Shown one piece after another: positions 17,482 through 26,547 of a stretch of DNA of 64,000 nt (positions are counted from its first letter, which is position 1; the number at the start of each line of letters is the position of its first letter). The notes under the pieces are model-generated. The model searched no databases. It worked only from the letters and a program-made list of their open reading frames with translations, and had not been told where the DNA came from. Made by a program: the position numbers and the translations under genes. The DNA is from Bordetella avium (GTDB lineage Bacteria; Pseudomonadota; Gammaproteobacteria; Burkholderiales; Burkholderiaceae_B): the NCBI RefSeq assembly GCF_034424645.1, contig NZ_CP139969.1, positions 2,914,001 through 2,978,000 of the forward strand, written 5' to 3'.

Positions 17482-18033
17482 ATGGCCAAGAAGCTGGATA
17501 CGAAACAGAAAGCCGTGGCGACCGAACGCCGCAAACGCCCTATTGCAACCCCGACTGATCTGGCGCAAGACGCCACCCGCGACATCTCCGCCGCGCTCAA
17601 CCAATTGCTCGCCGATGTTTTCGCCCTGTATCTGAAGACGAAGAATTTCCATTGGCATGTGAGCGGCCCGCACTTTCGCGACTATCACCTCTTGCTGGAC
17701 GAACAGGGCGACGAACTGTTCGCCATGACCGATCCCTTGGCCGAGCGCGTGCGCAAAATCGGCGGCACCACGCTGCGCTCCATCGGCCACATCGCCCGCT
17801 CGCAACGCGTGCTGGACAACGATGCCGATTACGTTGAACCGCTGGACATGCTGGCCGAGCTGCGCGAGGACAACAAAGCGCTAGCCGCCGCTTTGCGCGA
17901 AGCGCACAACATTACCGACGAACATCACGACATCGCCAGCTCCAGCCTGCTGGAAAACTGGATCGACGAAACGGAACGCCGCACCTGGTTCCTGTTCGAA
18001 GCCAGCCGCGAGGCCGGCAGCGCGGGGCACTGA
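17482..18033 (+). CDS. dps: Dps family ferritin-like DNA protection protein
   Basis: A 183-residue mini-ferritin with the Dps ferroxidase signature NFHWHVSGPHFRDYHLLLDEQGDELF, giving His, Asp and Glu ligands at the dimer interface. The basic N-terminal tail (MAKKLDTKQKAVATERRKR) suits DNA binding. The ATG at 17482 is preferred over the in-frame GTG at 17473, which would lie inside the AAAGGAG ribosome site. It stores iron and uses peroxide as oxidant, protecting DNA in stress. Followed by two GC-rich hairpins. Confidence 0.9.
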   Translation: MAKKLDTKQKAVATERRKRPIATPTDLAQDATRDISAALNQLLADVFALYLKTKNFHWHVSGPHFRDYHLLLDEQGDELFAMTDPLAERVRKIGGTTLRSIGHIARSQRVLDNDADYVEPLDMLAELREDNKALAAALREAHNITDEHHDIASSSLLENWIDETERRTWFLFEASREAGSAGH

Positions 18034-18080
18034 TCCGGGCGCAACTTCTGACGCGACCCGTGCTCAGGAGTGTGCATAGG

Positions 18081-18136
18081 CGCCAGGCCCGTCGCGGCCT
18101 GGCGACAACAGGCGCGCGGCCCTATTGCCGCGCGCC
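18081..18136 (+). terminator. Two tandem GC hairpins after dps
   Basis: CGCCAGGCC/GGCCTGGCG at 18081-18104 and GGCGCGCGGC/GCCGCGCGCC at 18111-18136, the second followed by TTTG. They probably terminate dps transcription, though the T-run is short. Confidence 0.55.
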
Positions 18137-18221
18137 TTTGAGATCGGGCTGGCCATGGCGCCGGGGCTGTGGCAGATTCTCTGGAGCCCGCCCGACAAAA
18201 GCCCGCCATGGGAAACCCGCC

Positions 18222-18662
18222 ATGCTGCTGCATACCCCGCTTGCCCAAGAAGCCGATTTCGACGCGCTCGCCGAGTTGCGGCGGGCCGCCATGCGCCCCA
18301 GCCTGGAGGCATTGGGCCGCTATGACCCGGCGCGCTCGCGCGAACGGCTGCGCGCCAGTTTCGACCCGGCGCTTACGCGCCACATCGAGGCAGACGGCGA
18401 GCGGGTGGGGTTCTTTATTCTGGATGACCGCCAGCCTGTTTGGCGGCTTGCGCATTTTTATCTGCATCCCGATCACAGCGGACGGGGTATTGGCTCAGCA
18501 GTGCTTGCGCAACTCCGCAGCCGCGCACGCGCCCTGGGCGCCAGCATCGAACTGACCGCGCTCAGGGGCAGCCGCTCGAATGCCTTCTATCTGGCGCAGG
18601 GTTTCGAGAAGGTGGGCGAATCCGAGTGGGACGTCGCTTACCGGTACACGGGCGGCGCTTAA
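18222..18662 (+). CDS. GNAT family N-acetyltransferase
   Basis: A 146-residue GNAT protein: MLLHTPLAQEADFDALAEL opens the fold and the acetyl-CoA loop reads HPDHSGRGIGSAVL. The ATG at 18222 is chosen because upstream frame sequence (through the hairpins) is not protein-like. Substrate unknown. It converges with the next gene, whose stop codon overlaps its own. Confidence 0.8.
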   Translation: MLLHTPLAQEADFDALAELRRAAMRPSLEALGRYDPARSRERLRASFDPALTRHIEADGERVGFFILDDRQPVWRLAHFYLHPDHSGRGIGSAVLAQLRSRARALGASIELTALRGSRSNAFYLAQGFEKVGESEWDVAYRYTGGA

Positions 18663-19057
18663 CCGAGGCGCCGCTTTTTGGGACGGGGCGCTACGCCGAT
18701 GCGCGCATCACGCGCCCGCGCCAGGCTGACGATGGCGGCGGCCAGCGCTTCAAAATCTTCGTGGCTCTGCGGCAGATACAGCCATTTTCTTAACTCAGGA
18801 TGCGGATGCAGGCCAGGAAACGCCGCCATCAGCGAGGGATGATGTTCCTGCGAAGTGCAGACCAGCAGACCGTCAAAGCTGCCGCCACGATCTGCGGCCA
18901 ACAGATGCAGGCGTTCATCCAGGTAGGCGGCTTCGCAGCCAAACATCTTGCGCCGCGCATAAGCCGGCTCGCGCTCCAGCGCCTCGAACACCCATGCCAG
19001 CGTATTCACGCGCACCGGTGTTCGCTTGGGCGGCGGATCAAAGAGCGAACCGGCCAT
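18659..19057 (-). CDS. Hypothetical protein with TfoX/MmcQ-like features
   Basis: About 132 residues from the ATG at 19057 (MAGSLFDPPPKRTPV). The segment YARRKMFGCEAAYLDERLHL recalls the RKMFGG region of TfoX N-terminal domains, and a basic tail ends RPKKRRLG. The assignment is tentative. It starts seven bases after the gamma-glutamyltranspeptidase stop, so it is probably cotranscribed with the binding-protein and transpeptidase genes. Confidence 0.55.
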   Translation of the reverse strand: MAGSLFDPPPKRTPVRVNTLAWVFEALEREPAYARRKMFGCEAAYLDERLHLLAADRGGSFDGLLVCTSQEHHPSLMAAFPGLHPHPELRKWLYLPQSHEDFEALAAAIVSLARARDARIGVAPRPKKRRLG

Positions 19058-19064
19058 GGCGGCG

Positions 19065-20873
19065 TTAGCGGCCGATAGCGTAGGCCTGCATAAGGCGCGG
19101 CGTCGCCGCGGCATGCAAGAGGCCATCCTCATCGAGTGCGGCGGCGGTTACACGGCCAACACTCCAGGCAGGGGCTTGCTCGATCTGGTGGCCGCGCGCG
19201 CGCAGATCCTCGATCACCTCGGGACCAAAGCTGGCCTCGACAGCCAAATGCCCGGGCTTGCGGTCACGCGGGTAGAAAGAGGTCGGGAAATGCTGGGTGT
19301 GCGACATGGGCTGGTCGATGGCCTCTTGCAGATTGAGCCCATGATGCACATGACGCAGGAACACCAACATCTGCCATTGCTCCTGCTGGTCTCCGCCCGG
19401 CGTGCCGAACACCATATAGGGTTTGCCGCTGCGCAGGGCCAGCGACGGCGTAAGCGTGGTGCGCGGGCGCTTGCCCGGCGCCAACGTGCATGGCAGATCC
19501 GGTTCCAGCCAGAACATCTGAGCGCGGGTATTCAGGCCGAAGCCCAGCTCGGGAATAATGGGCGAGGACTGGAACCAGCCTCCCGAAGGCGTGGCCGACA
19601 CCATATTGCCCCAACGATCGATCACATCGACGTGGGTGGTATCGCCTCGTTTAACTGATGCCCGCATGTCGGCAAGCGTGGGTTCGTTGCCGCCCGCACC
19701 GACCGGCGTGACCTTGGACAGACGCGACAGCGTATCCATCACGCGGGCCAACTGGGCCTCGAAGCCCGGCACCTGACCCGGCCGCAACTCATGCGAGGCG
19801 GCTTCGCCGATCAGGGCCCGGCGCGCATCGTTATACGCATCCGACAACAGGATATCGAGCGGCACCTCGGTAAAGCTGGGATCGCCGTAATACACCTCGC
19901 GGTCGGCGAAAGCCAGCTTCATGGCCTCGGTCACGTGGTGAATGAAGGCCGCACTGTTGGCGCCCATGGCGCCCAGATCTGCGCCCTTGAGCAGGGCCAG
20001 CGTTTGCAAGAATACCGGCCCCTGGCTCCAGGCGCCGGCTTTGGCGACAGTGTAGTCGCCGTAATCGTAGGTCAGCGGCGCTTCGTAGCTGGCTGACCAG
20101 CCCGCCATATCGCTGGCGCGCAGCACGCCGCGCTGCGGCCGGCCGCTTTCATCCATGACTTCGTTCTGGACGAAACGGTCAATGGCATCGGCGATAAAGC
20201 CGCGATAAAAGGCATCGCGAGCGGCGTCGATTTGGCGTTCGCGATCGGCGCCCACCGCCTCGGCGGCTTCGAGCACCCGGCGCCAGGTGCGCGCCAGCGC
20301 CGGATTGCGGAACAGCTTTCCGGCGCGAGGCACCTGCCCGCCGGGCAGGTAGACCTCGGCCGTACTGGGCCAGTGTTGCTCGAAGAAGTCTTTCAAGCCG
20401 GCAATCGTATTGCTGATGCGAGGCATCAGCGCATGGCCGGATTCGGCATAAAAAATCGCCGGTTCAAGAACATCGCGCACGCGCATCGACCCGTAATCGC
20501 GCAGCAGCAGCATCCAGGCGTCGAAAGCGCCCGGAATCACGGCAGGCAGCAAACCGTTGCCAGGAATCAGATCCAGGCCCAGGCCACGATAGTGCTCCAG
20601 CGTGGCGCCAGCCGGTGTGCAGCCCTGGCCGCACAGCACTTCGGTCTTGCCGGTGCGGGCCGAGTGGAAGATTACCGGCACCTCGCCAGCCGGGCCGACC
20701 AGATGCGGTTCAACCACTTGCAGCACGAAACCGGCCGCCACTGCCGCATCGAAGGCGTTACCGCCCCGCTCCAGCAGACTCATGCCGCTGGCGCTGGCCA
20801 GCCAGTGCGTGGACGTCACCACGCCAAAGCTGCCCAGAATCTCCGGACGGGTCGTGAACATGCGCGTATCCAT
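19065..20873 (-). CDS. Gamma-glutamyltransferase family protein
   Basis: A 602-residue Ntn-hydrolase of the gamma-glutamyltranspeptidase family. The autoprocessing and nucleophile region reads GDTTHVDVIDRWGNMVSAT, with the catalytic Thr of DTTH, and TPGGDQQEQ lies near the C-terminus. There is no signal peptide, unlike periplasmic Ggt, so it is probably a cytoplasmic YwrD-type member acting on imported gamma-glutamyl compounds. It starts two bases after the stop of the solute-binding protein gene, implying a joint uptake-and-cleavage function. Confidence 0.85.
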   Translation of the reverse strand: MDTRMFTTRPEILGSFGVVTSTHWLASASGMSLLERGGNAFDAAVAAGFVLQVVEPHLVGPAGEVPVIFHSARTGKTEVLCGQGCTPAGATLEHYRGLGLDLIPGNGLLPAVIPGAFDAWMLLLRDYGSMRVRDVLEPAIFYAESGHALMPRISNTIAGLKDFFEQHWPSTAEVYLPGGQVPRAGKLFRNPALARTWRRVLEAAEAVGADRERQIDAARDAFYRGFIADAIDRFVQNEVMDESGRPQRGVLRASDMAGWSASYEAPLTYDYGDYTVAKAGAWSQGPVFLQTLALLKGADLGAMGANSAAFIHHVTEAMKLAFADREVYYGDPSFTEVPLDILLSDAYNDARRALIGEAASHELRPGQVPGFEAQLARVMDTLSRLSKVTPVGAGGNEPTLADMRASVKRGDTTHVDVIDRWGNMVSATPSGGWFQSSPIIPELGFGLNTRAQMFWLEPDLPCTLAPGKRPRTTLTPSLALRSGKPYMVFGTPGGDQQEQWQMLVFLRHVHHGLNLQEAIDQPMSHTQHFPTSFYPRDRKPGHLAVEASFGPEVIEDLRARGHQIEQAPAWSVGRVTAAALDEDGLLHAAATPRLMQAYAIGR

Positions 20874-20875
20874 GA

Positions 20876-22375
20876 TTACTTCTTGGTCAGCTTGACGTCC
20901 TTCAGGCGGATCAGGCCATCAGGATAGGGCACGAAACCTTCGACCTTCTTCTGCGTACCGAACACCCACGGCAGGTAGTACAGATAGATCTGGGGACGCT
21001 CAACGGTCATCTTTTGCAGCACCTTGCTGTAGAGCTCGCGGCGCTTGCCCTCGTCGGAGATAGCGCGGGCTTCTTCAAGCCACTTGTCGATCTCGGCGTC
21101 GCAGAAACGGCCATCGTTCAGATTGCCCTTGCAGCTCACATACTGATGGATATTGCCGCTAGGATCGACACGGCCCGACCAGCCGGTTTGACCCACCTGG
21201 AAATCACCACGCGACAACGCGGATTGCATGGCGGCGAACTCCAAAGGGCGCAGCGAGATATCAAAACCCGCTTCGGCGCCCATGGCCTGGATCAGCTCCA
21301 TGACCTGTTGCATGGTGGTGTTGTTGCCGTAGGTCAGCTCGAACTTGACGCGGTCATAGCCTGCTTCTTTGAGCAGCGCCTTCGCCTTCTTCGGGTCGCG
21401 GCCCTTGTGTTCGACGGCCGTATCGTAGGCGAAGCTGGCCGGCGAGAACGGCTGGTGGGCGGGCTGGAACATGCCCTGCCCCACGACCTGATTGATCACG
21501 TCGCGGTCAATGGCCAGATCCAGCGCTTGACGCACGCGGGCGTCTTTGAACGGCGCGCTAACGCGGTCGCCGTTGGCGATGTTCACCGCGATGGCCTGAA
21601 AACCCAGGCCCGTGACCGGAGCCAGGGCCAGCTTGGAATCGCTCTTGACCGCATCGGCGTCGGTCGGCGCGATACGTTCGACAATGTCCAGGCCGCCGGA
21701 GCGCAGATTGTTCAGGCGCACGGTGGAGTCCGGAATCGGCGTGAACACCAACTGGTCAAAGTGGTAGTGGCCGGCATCCCAGTATTGCGGAAATTTTTCC
21801 AGCACGATGCGGTCGTTTTGCACGCGCTCTTTGAAACGGTAAGGCCCGGAGCACACCGGCTTGCTGCCGGGGTCCTTGTCGAAGGTGGCCGGCGAAATCA
21901 TCATGCCGGCGCGGTCGGAAAGCTGCGACAGCAACGAGGCGTCGGCCTGTTTCAGGTGTAGCACGACGGTCTGGGCATCGGGCGCTTCAACGCTGGCGAC
22001 GGAGGAGAGCTCGCTCTTGCGGTTGCTGTCGGGCAGCGTCATGGCGCGCTCGAGGTTGGCCTTGACCGAAGCGGCATCGATGGGGTTGCCGTCATGATAG
22101 ACCGCGCCCTTGCGCAACTTGAAAGTCAGGGCTTTGCCGTCCTCAGAGGTAGACCAGGATTCGGCCAGTTGCGGCACGAACTTCAGATCGGGTGTGATAT
22201 CCACCAGACGGTCACACAGCGAAGCGAACACCAGGCGGCCCACGAAAGTGCGCGCGCGCGCGGGGTCCAGCACATCAGGATCATCTTGCAGACCAATGCG
22301 CAAAGTGGTTTGCGCCGACACGGCGGCGCTGGCGACCAGGCCAGCGATGGCCAGGGCAACTCGAAGTTTAGACAT
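20876..22375 (-). CDS. ABC transporter substrate-binding protein, family 5 (peptide/glutathione type)
   Basis: A 499-residue periplasmic binding protein with signal peptide ending AVSAQ (residues about 1-22). Family-5 landmarks include LTFKLRKGAVYHDGNPIDAASV and the long C-terminal lobe. Such proteins bind di/oligopeptides, nickel chelates or glutathione. No permease or ATPase gene accompanies it, so it must use membrane components encoded elsewhere. Coupling to the transpeptidase suggests gamma-glutamyl peptides or glutathione as ligand (inference). Confidence 0.88.
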   Translation of the reverse strand: MSKLRVALAIAGLVASAAVSAQTTLRIGLQDDPDVLDPARARTFVGRLVFASLCDRLVDITPDLKFVPQLAESWSTSEDGKALTFKLRKGAVYHDGNPIDAASVKANLERAMTLPDSNRKSELSSVASVEAPDAQTVVLHLKQADASLLSQLSDRAGMMISPATFDKDPGSKPVCSGPYRFKERVQNDRIVLEKFPQYWDAGHYHFDQLVFTPIPDSTVRLNNLRSGGLDIVERIAPTDADAVKSDSKLALAPVTGLGFQAIAVNIANGDRVSAPFKDARVRQALDLAIDRDVINQVVGQGMFQPAHQPFSPASFAYDTAVEHKGRDPKKAKALLKEAGYDRVKFELTYGNNTTMQQVMELIQAMGAEAGFDISLRPLEFAAMQSALSRGDFQVGQTGWSGRVDPSGNIHQYVSCKGNLNDGRFCDAEIDKWLEEARAISDEGKRRELYSKVLQKMTVERPQIYLYYLPWVFGTQKKVEGFVPYPDGLIRLKDVKLTKK

Positions 22376-22430
22376 GGCAATACTCCCCCTAGAGTGAACT
22401 AGTCCGGCATTCTACTCCGACGCAAACAGG

Positions 22431-22456
22431 CAAACGCCGGGCTAGCCCGGCGTTTG
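22431..22456. terminator. 26-bp perfect palindrome, probable terminator
   Basis: Arms CAAACGCCGGGCT and AGCCCGGCGTTTG meet without a spacer, so a hairpin would have a tight loop. It lies between the deaminase and the binding-protein gene, both on the minus strand. The T-rich ends are short but present on both sides. Confidence 0.6.
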
Positions 22457-22484
22457 CTGTCATGCATGAGGCTGCCTGGCGGCC

Positions 22485-22634
22485 TTAGCCCACCTGCTTA
22501 GTTGCCGTCTTGAACTCCTCGCCCAGGCCTGCGCGCTCGAAAGCACGCAGGGTGTGCGGTGCGGGGTCTGGCCGTGCGCCTTCGGCGGTCGTGGCAAACC
22601 TCTTGCGCCTGCGGGATCTCGACGCGGCCTGAAA
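22485..22634 (-). other. Possible in-frame coding remnant after the deaminase stop
   Basis: The frame continuing directly from the deaminase TGA stays open for about 49 codons to a TAA at 22485-22487. Its last part (LRAFERAGLGEEFKTATKQV) looks strikingly protein-like. There is no start codon with a ribosome site. It may be the 3' scar of a lost gene or a fortuitous frame. Confidence 0.25.
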
Positions 22635-23615
<981 letters not shown>

Positions 23616-23673
23616 TCATACCGCTGCCGCCTGCGAGCCAATATTCTGCAATAATGAACGATATTTTATTTTT

Positions 23674-23690
23674 ATTCTTTTTTTAAGAAT
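23674..23690. promoter_or_regulatory. LysR-type palindrome between the deaminase and LysR genes
   Basis: ATTCTTTTTTTAAGAAT has arms ATTCTT and AAGAAT with a five-base spacer and fits the T-N11-A format of LysR operators. It lies 36 bases before the LysR start and about 90 bases from the divergent deaminase start. The T-run also makes a weak terminator conceivable. Confidence 0.4.
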
Positions 23691-23726
23691 TTAGTGCCAT
23701 GCTCGGCTGAGCATGGGGAAGAAAGC

Positions 23727-24578
23727 ATGGACCTCTCCGATCTCAGGATTTTTCTGGCCGTGGCCCGCGAACAAAGCGTGACGCGAGCCGCTCAGGCGCT
23801 AGACCGCGTGCCCTCGAATGTCACGACCCGCATCCGGCAGCTGGAAGATCATCTGGGCCAGGCCTTGTTCATGCGCGAGCACAAACGCATGACGCTCTCT
23901 GACGCCGGCCGCCGGCTAGAGGACTACGCGCAGCGTCTCCTGGCGTTGGCCGACGAGGCCGAGCAGGCCTTGCGCGCGGCCGGGCCGCAGGGCCGCCTGC
24001 GCCTGGGCTCGATGGAAAGCACGGCAGCCAGCCGCCTGCCGCTGCCGCTGGCCCGGCTGCACGCCCGCTGGCCTGCGGTAGAAATTCAGTTGCGCACCGG
24101 CACTACGCGTTTTCTCGCCGACGCCGTCACCAGCCATGCACTGGACTGCGCCATCGTCGCCTACCCCAGCGCCCAGCCCCCCGGCGCCAGGCTGGACGAA
24201 GCCCTGGGTGCAGCGCTCGAAGGCGATTATCTGTTCACGGAAGAATTGCTGCTGATCACGCCGCCCGGCAATGCCGCGCCACGCGCGCTCGCCACCTTCG
24301 CCCGCGGCTGCGCCTATCGCGACCGCGCCGAACAATGGCTGCGCGACGCCGGCGAAGACCCGGCCCGCCTACAGATGCTGGAGTTGGGCTCTTACCACGC
24401 CATTCTGGCCTGCGTGATGGCGGGTTCGGCCATGGCCGTTCTGCCGCGTTCCGTGCTCGATCTGCAAACGCTGACGCCGCCTTCGCGCGTCATTGGCCCC
24501 GCGCACTGCTTTCTCATCCGTCGCAAAGGCCAGGACAGCGCCAACTATCAAGCCTTGTTGTCCGCCTTGCGCGACTGA
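23727..24578 (+). CDS. LysR family transcriptional regulator
   Basis: A 283-residue regulator starting MDLSDLRIFLAVAREQSVTRAAQALDRVPSNVTTRIRQLEDHLG, the standard winged-helix N-terminus, followed by a two-lobed effector domain. The ATG at 23727 gives the canonical start; an upstream frame from 23694 is not family-like. It lies upstream of the nitronate monooxygenase gene (gap 16 bases) and divergent from the deaminase, so either could be its target. Confidence 0.88.
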   Translation: MDLSDLRIFLAVAREQSVTRAAQALDRVPSNVTTRIRQLEDHLGQALFMREHKRMTLSDAGRRLEDYAQRLLALADEAEQALRAAGPQGRLRLGSMESTAASRLPLPLARLHARWPAVEIQLRTGTTRFLADAVTSHALDCAIVAYPSAQPPGARLDEALGAALEGDYLFTEELLLITPPGNAAPRALATFARGCAYRDRAEQWLRDAGEDPARLQMLELGSYHAILACVMAGSAMAVLPRSVLDLQTLTPPSRVIGPAHCFLIRRKGQDSANYQALLSALRD

Positions 24579-24594
24579 CCTCCGGAGACCTTGT

Positions 24595-25677
24595 ATGCCG
24601 CGTTCCGACTTCCTTTCCCGCCTGGGGCTGCAATGGCCCATCATTCAGGCTCCGATGGCGGGCGTCAGCACGCCCGCCCTGGCCGCCGCCGTCTCCAATG
24701 CCGGCGCTCTGGGGTCGCTGGGCTTGGGCGCGAGCAATGCCCCGACGGCGCGCAAAGCGATCGAGGCTACCCGCGCGCTGACCTCCCGCCCCTTTGGCGT
24801 GAATCTGTTTTGTCATCGTCCGGCGGTGGCCGATCCAGCACGTGAAAGCGCCTGGCTCGCCGGACTGGCCCCCCACTTCGCAAGCTTTGGCGCCGCCCCT
24901 CCGGAACGCATCACCGAGATCTACACCAGCTTTCAGGTCGATGACGATATGCTGGATATGCTGCTGGAAACCCGGCCGGCGGTCGTCAGCCTGCATTTCG
25001 GCCTGCCCGAGCGCAAGAAACTCGAGGCGCTGCGCGCCGCCGGCATCTACCTGATGGCGACCGCCACCCAGCTTTCCGAAGCCCGCCGCATCGCCGAAGC
25101 CGGAATCGACGCCATCGTGGCGCAAGGCATCGAAGCGGGCGGCCATCGCGGTGTGTTTGATGACACCCCGCGCGACCACCGCCTGGGCACGCTGGCCCTG
25201 ACCCGTTTGCTGGCCGCCGGCGTGGATCGGCCCGTCATCGCTGCGGGCGGCATCATGGACGGCCAGGGCGTCGCCGCCGCGCTGTCCCTGGGCGCCCAGG
25301 CCGCTCAACTCGGCACGGCCTTTATCTCCTGCCCGGAATCCTCGGCCGATGCGGCCTACCGCGCCGCGCTGCTGGGCCATGATGTTGTGGCCACCACCTT
25401 CACAAGCGCCATCTCCGGCCGTCTGGCGCGCTGCATCGTCAACCGCTTCACGGAACTAGGAGAAGCGCCGGACTGCCCGCCCATCCCCGACTATCCCATC
25501 ACCTACGACGCGGGCAAAGCCCTGAACGCCGCTGCCAAATCACGGGGCGACAACGGCTACGCCGCGCAATGGGCCGGGCAGGCCGCCGCGCTGTCGCGCG
25601 GTCTGCCCGCCGCAGCCTTGGTCGCGACCCTGGCGCAAGAGTGGCAGGCCGCGCGCCAAGCTGCCCTGCCTCGCTAG
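24595..25677 (+). CDS. Nitronate monooxygenase
   Basis: A 360-residue FMN-dependent TIM-barrel enzyme, class I nitronate monooxygenase (2-nitropropane dioxygenase). Family motifs are WPIIQAPMAGVSTPALAAAVSNAGALGSLG at the N-terminus, AQGIEAGGHRG and GGIMDGQGVAAALSLGAQAAQLGTAFI. It detoxifies propionate-3-nitronate and related alkyl nitronates. The start at 24595 follows CCGGAG. Probably cotranscribed with the LysR gene; its stop overlaps the convergent GST gene. Confidence 0.9.
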   Translation: MPRSDFLSRLGLQWPIIQAPMAGVSTPALAAAVSNAGALGSLGLGASNAPTARKAIEATRALTSRPFGVNLFCHRPAVADPARESAWLAGLAPHFASFGAAPPERITEIYTSFQVDDDMLDMLLETRPAVVSLHFGLPERKKLEALRAAGIYLMATATQLSEARRIAEAGIDAIVAQGIEAGGHRGVFDDTPRDHRLGTLALTRLLAAGVDRPVIAAGGIMDGQGVAAALSLGAQAAQLGTAFISCPESSADAAYRAALLGHDVVATTFTSAISGRLARCIVNRFTELGEAPDCPPIPDYPITYDAGKALNAAAKSRGDNGYAAQWAGQAAALSRGLPAAALVATLAQEWQAARQAALPR

Positions 25678-26288
25678 CGAGGCTCGGCCCAGGCCGAAAA
25701 ACCGGCGCGCCGGCTCAGGCGATCACAATAGGCGTCGATCCCCGGCAGCGCCGGACGCTCGAACTCGGTGGCCCGCCAGCGCAGTACGGACAGCCCGATG
25801 GCGATATCGGCCAGACTGAAACGCTCGCCCGCCACATAAGCGCCGGTCTCGGCCAGGCGGGCCTGCAACACAAGCATGGCCCCGAGCCAGGCCTGGCAGG
25901 AAGCCTCGATCAGGGCTGCGTCCTGATAGCCCGGCGCACGCCGCACCAGGGCCATGAAGGCATAACGCCAGGCCGAATTCAGATCGGTGGCCTGCCAGTC
26001 CAACCATTGGTCCACCCGCGCCCGCTCTCGGGCAGACCGTGGATACAAGCACTCACCCTGATACTGATTGGCCAGATAACGCAGAATACTGTTGGACTCC
26101 CACAGCACGAAATCGCCATCGACAACGACAGGAACCTGGCCATTGGGATTGAGGGCCAGGAAATCGGGCTCGGCCGTGGGTCGAAAGCCGGCACCCCAAT
26201 CCTCCCGCGTGTAGCGAAGGTTGAGTTCGTCGCAGGCCCACAACACCTTGCGAACGTTAATGGAAGAGGCTTTACCCAGGATGCGCAT
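25674..26288 (-). CDS. Glutathione S-transferase family protein
   Basis: A 204-residue GST. The thioredoxin-fold half begins MRILGKASSINVRKVLWACDEL with a Ser-rich active-site loop, and the NPNGQVPVVVDGDFVLWESNSI block holds the glutathione-binding cis-proline and ES pair. The C-terminal helical half includes FSLADIAIG. The ATG at 26288 is preferred to an upstream frame start at 26303. Substrate unknown. Confidence 0.88.
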   Translation of the reverse strand: MRILGKASSINVRKVLWACDELNLRYTREDWGAGFRPTAEPDFLALNPNGQVPVVVDGDFVLWESNSILRYLANQYQGECLYPRSARERARVDQWLDWQATDLNSAWRYAFMALVRRAPGYQDAALIEASCQAWLGAMLVLQARLAETGAYVAGERFSLADIAIGLSVLRWRATEFERPALPGIDAYCDRLSRRAGFSAWAEPR

Positions 26289-26547
26289 GAGCGGCTCCAG
26301 CAATAGGAGAGAGCCAGTCTACGCCTAGGATGCGTCTGCGGAATAGAGACAGAGAGCAAGGATACCTACCATAACAGCAGGTTGGGACTACGGTTTGTCC
26401 TGGCGCCGTGTCATGATTTGACGCAATAAAGCCGTGCGTATCAGTCTAAGTAACGTCGACATAAAACAGTAAGCTACCTACTCTGCGCGGCACTGCATGG
26501 GCGCCGCCGCGCCCTGTTGTTTCAAGTTCAGAAAGGACTCTGCACCG

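Noticed and set aside
26413..26425. GTCATGATTTGAC dyad upstream of the GntP permease
   Set aside because: Arms are only four bases; such dyads are expected by chance.
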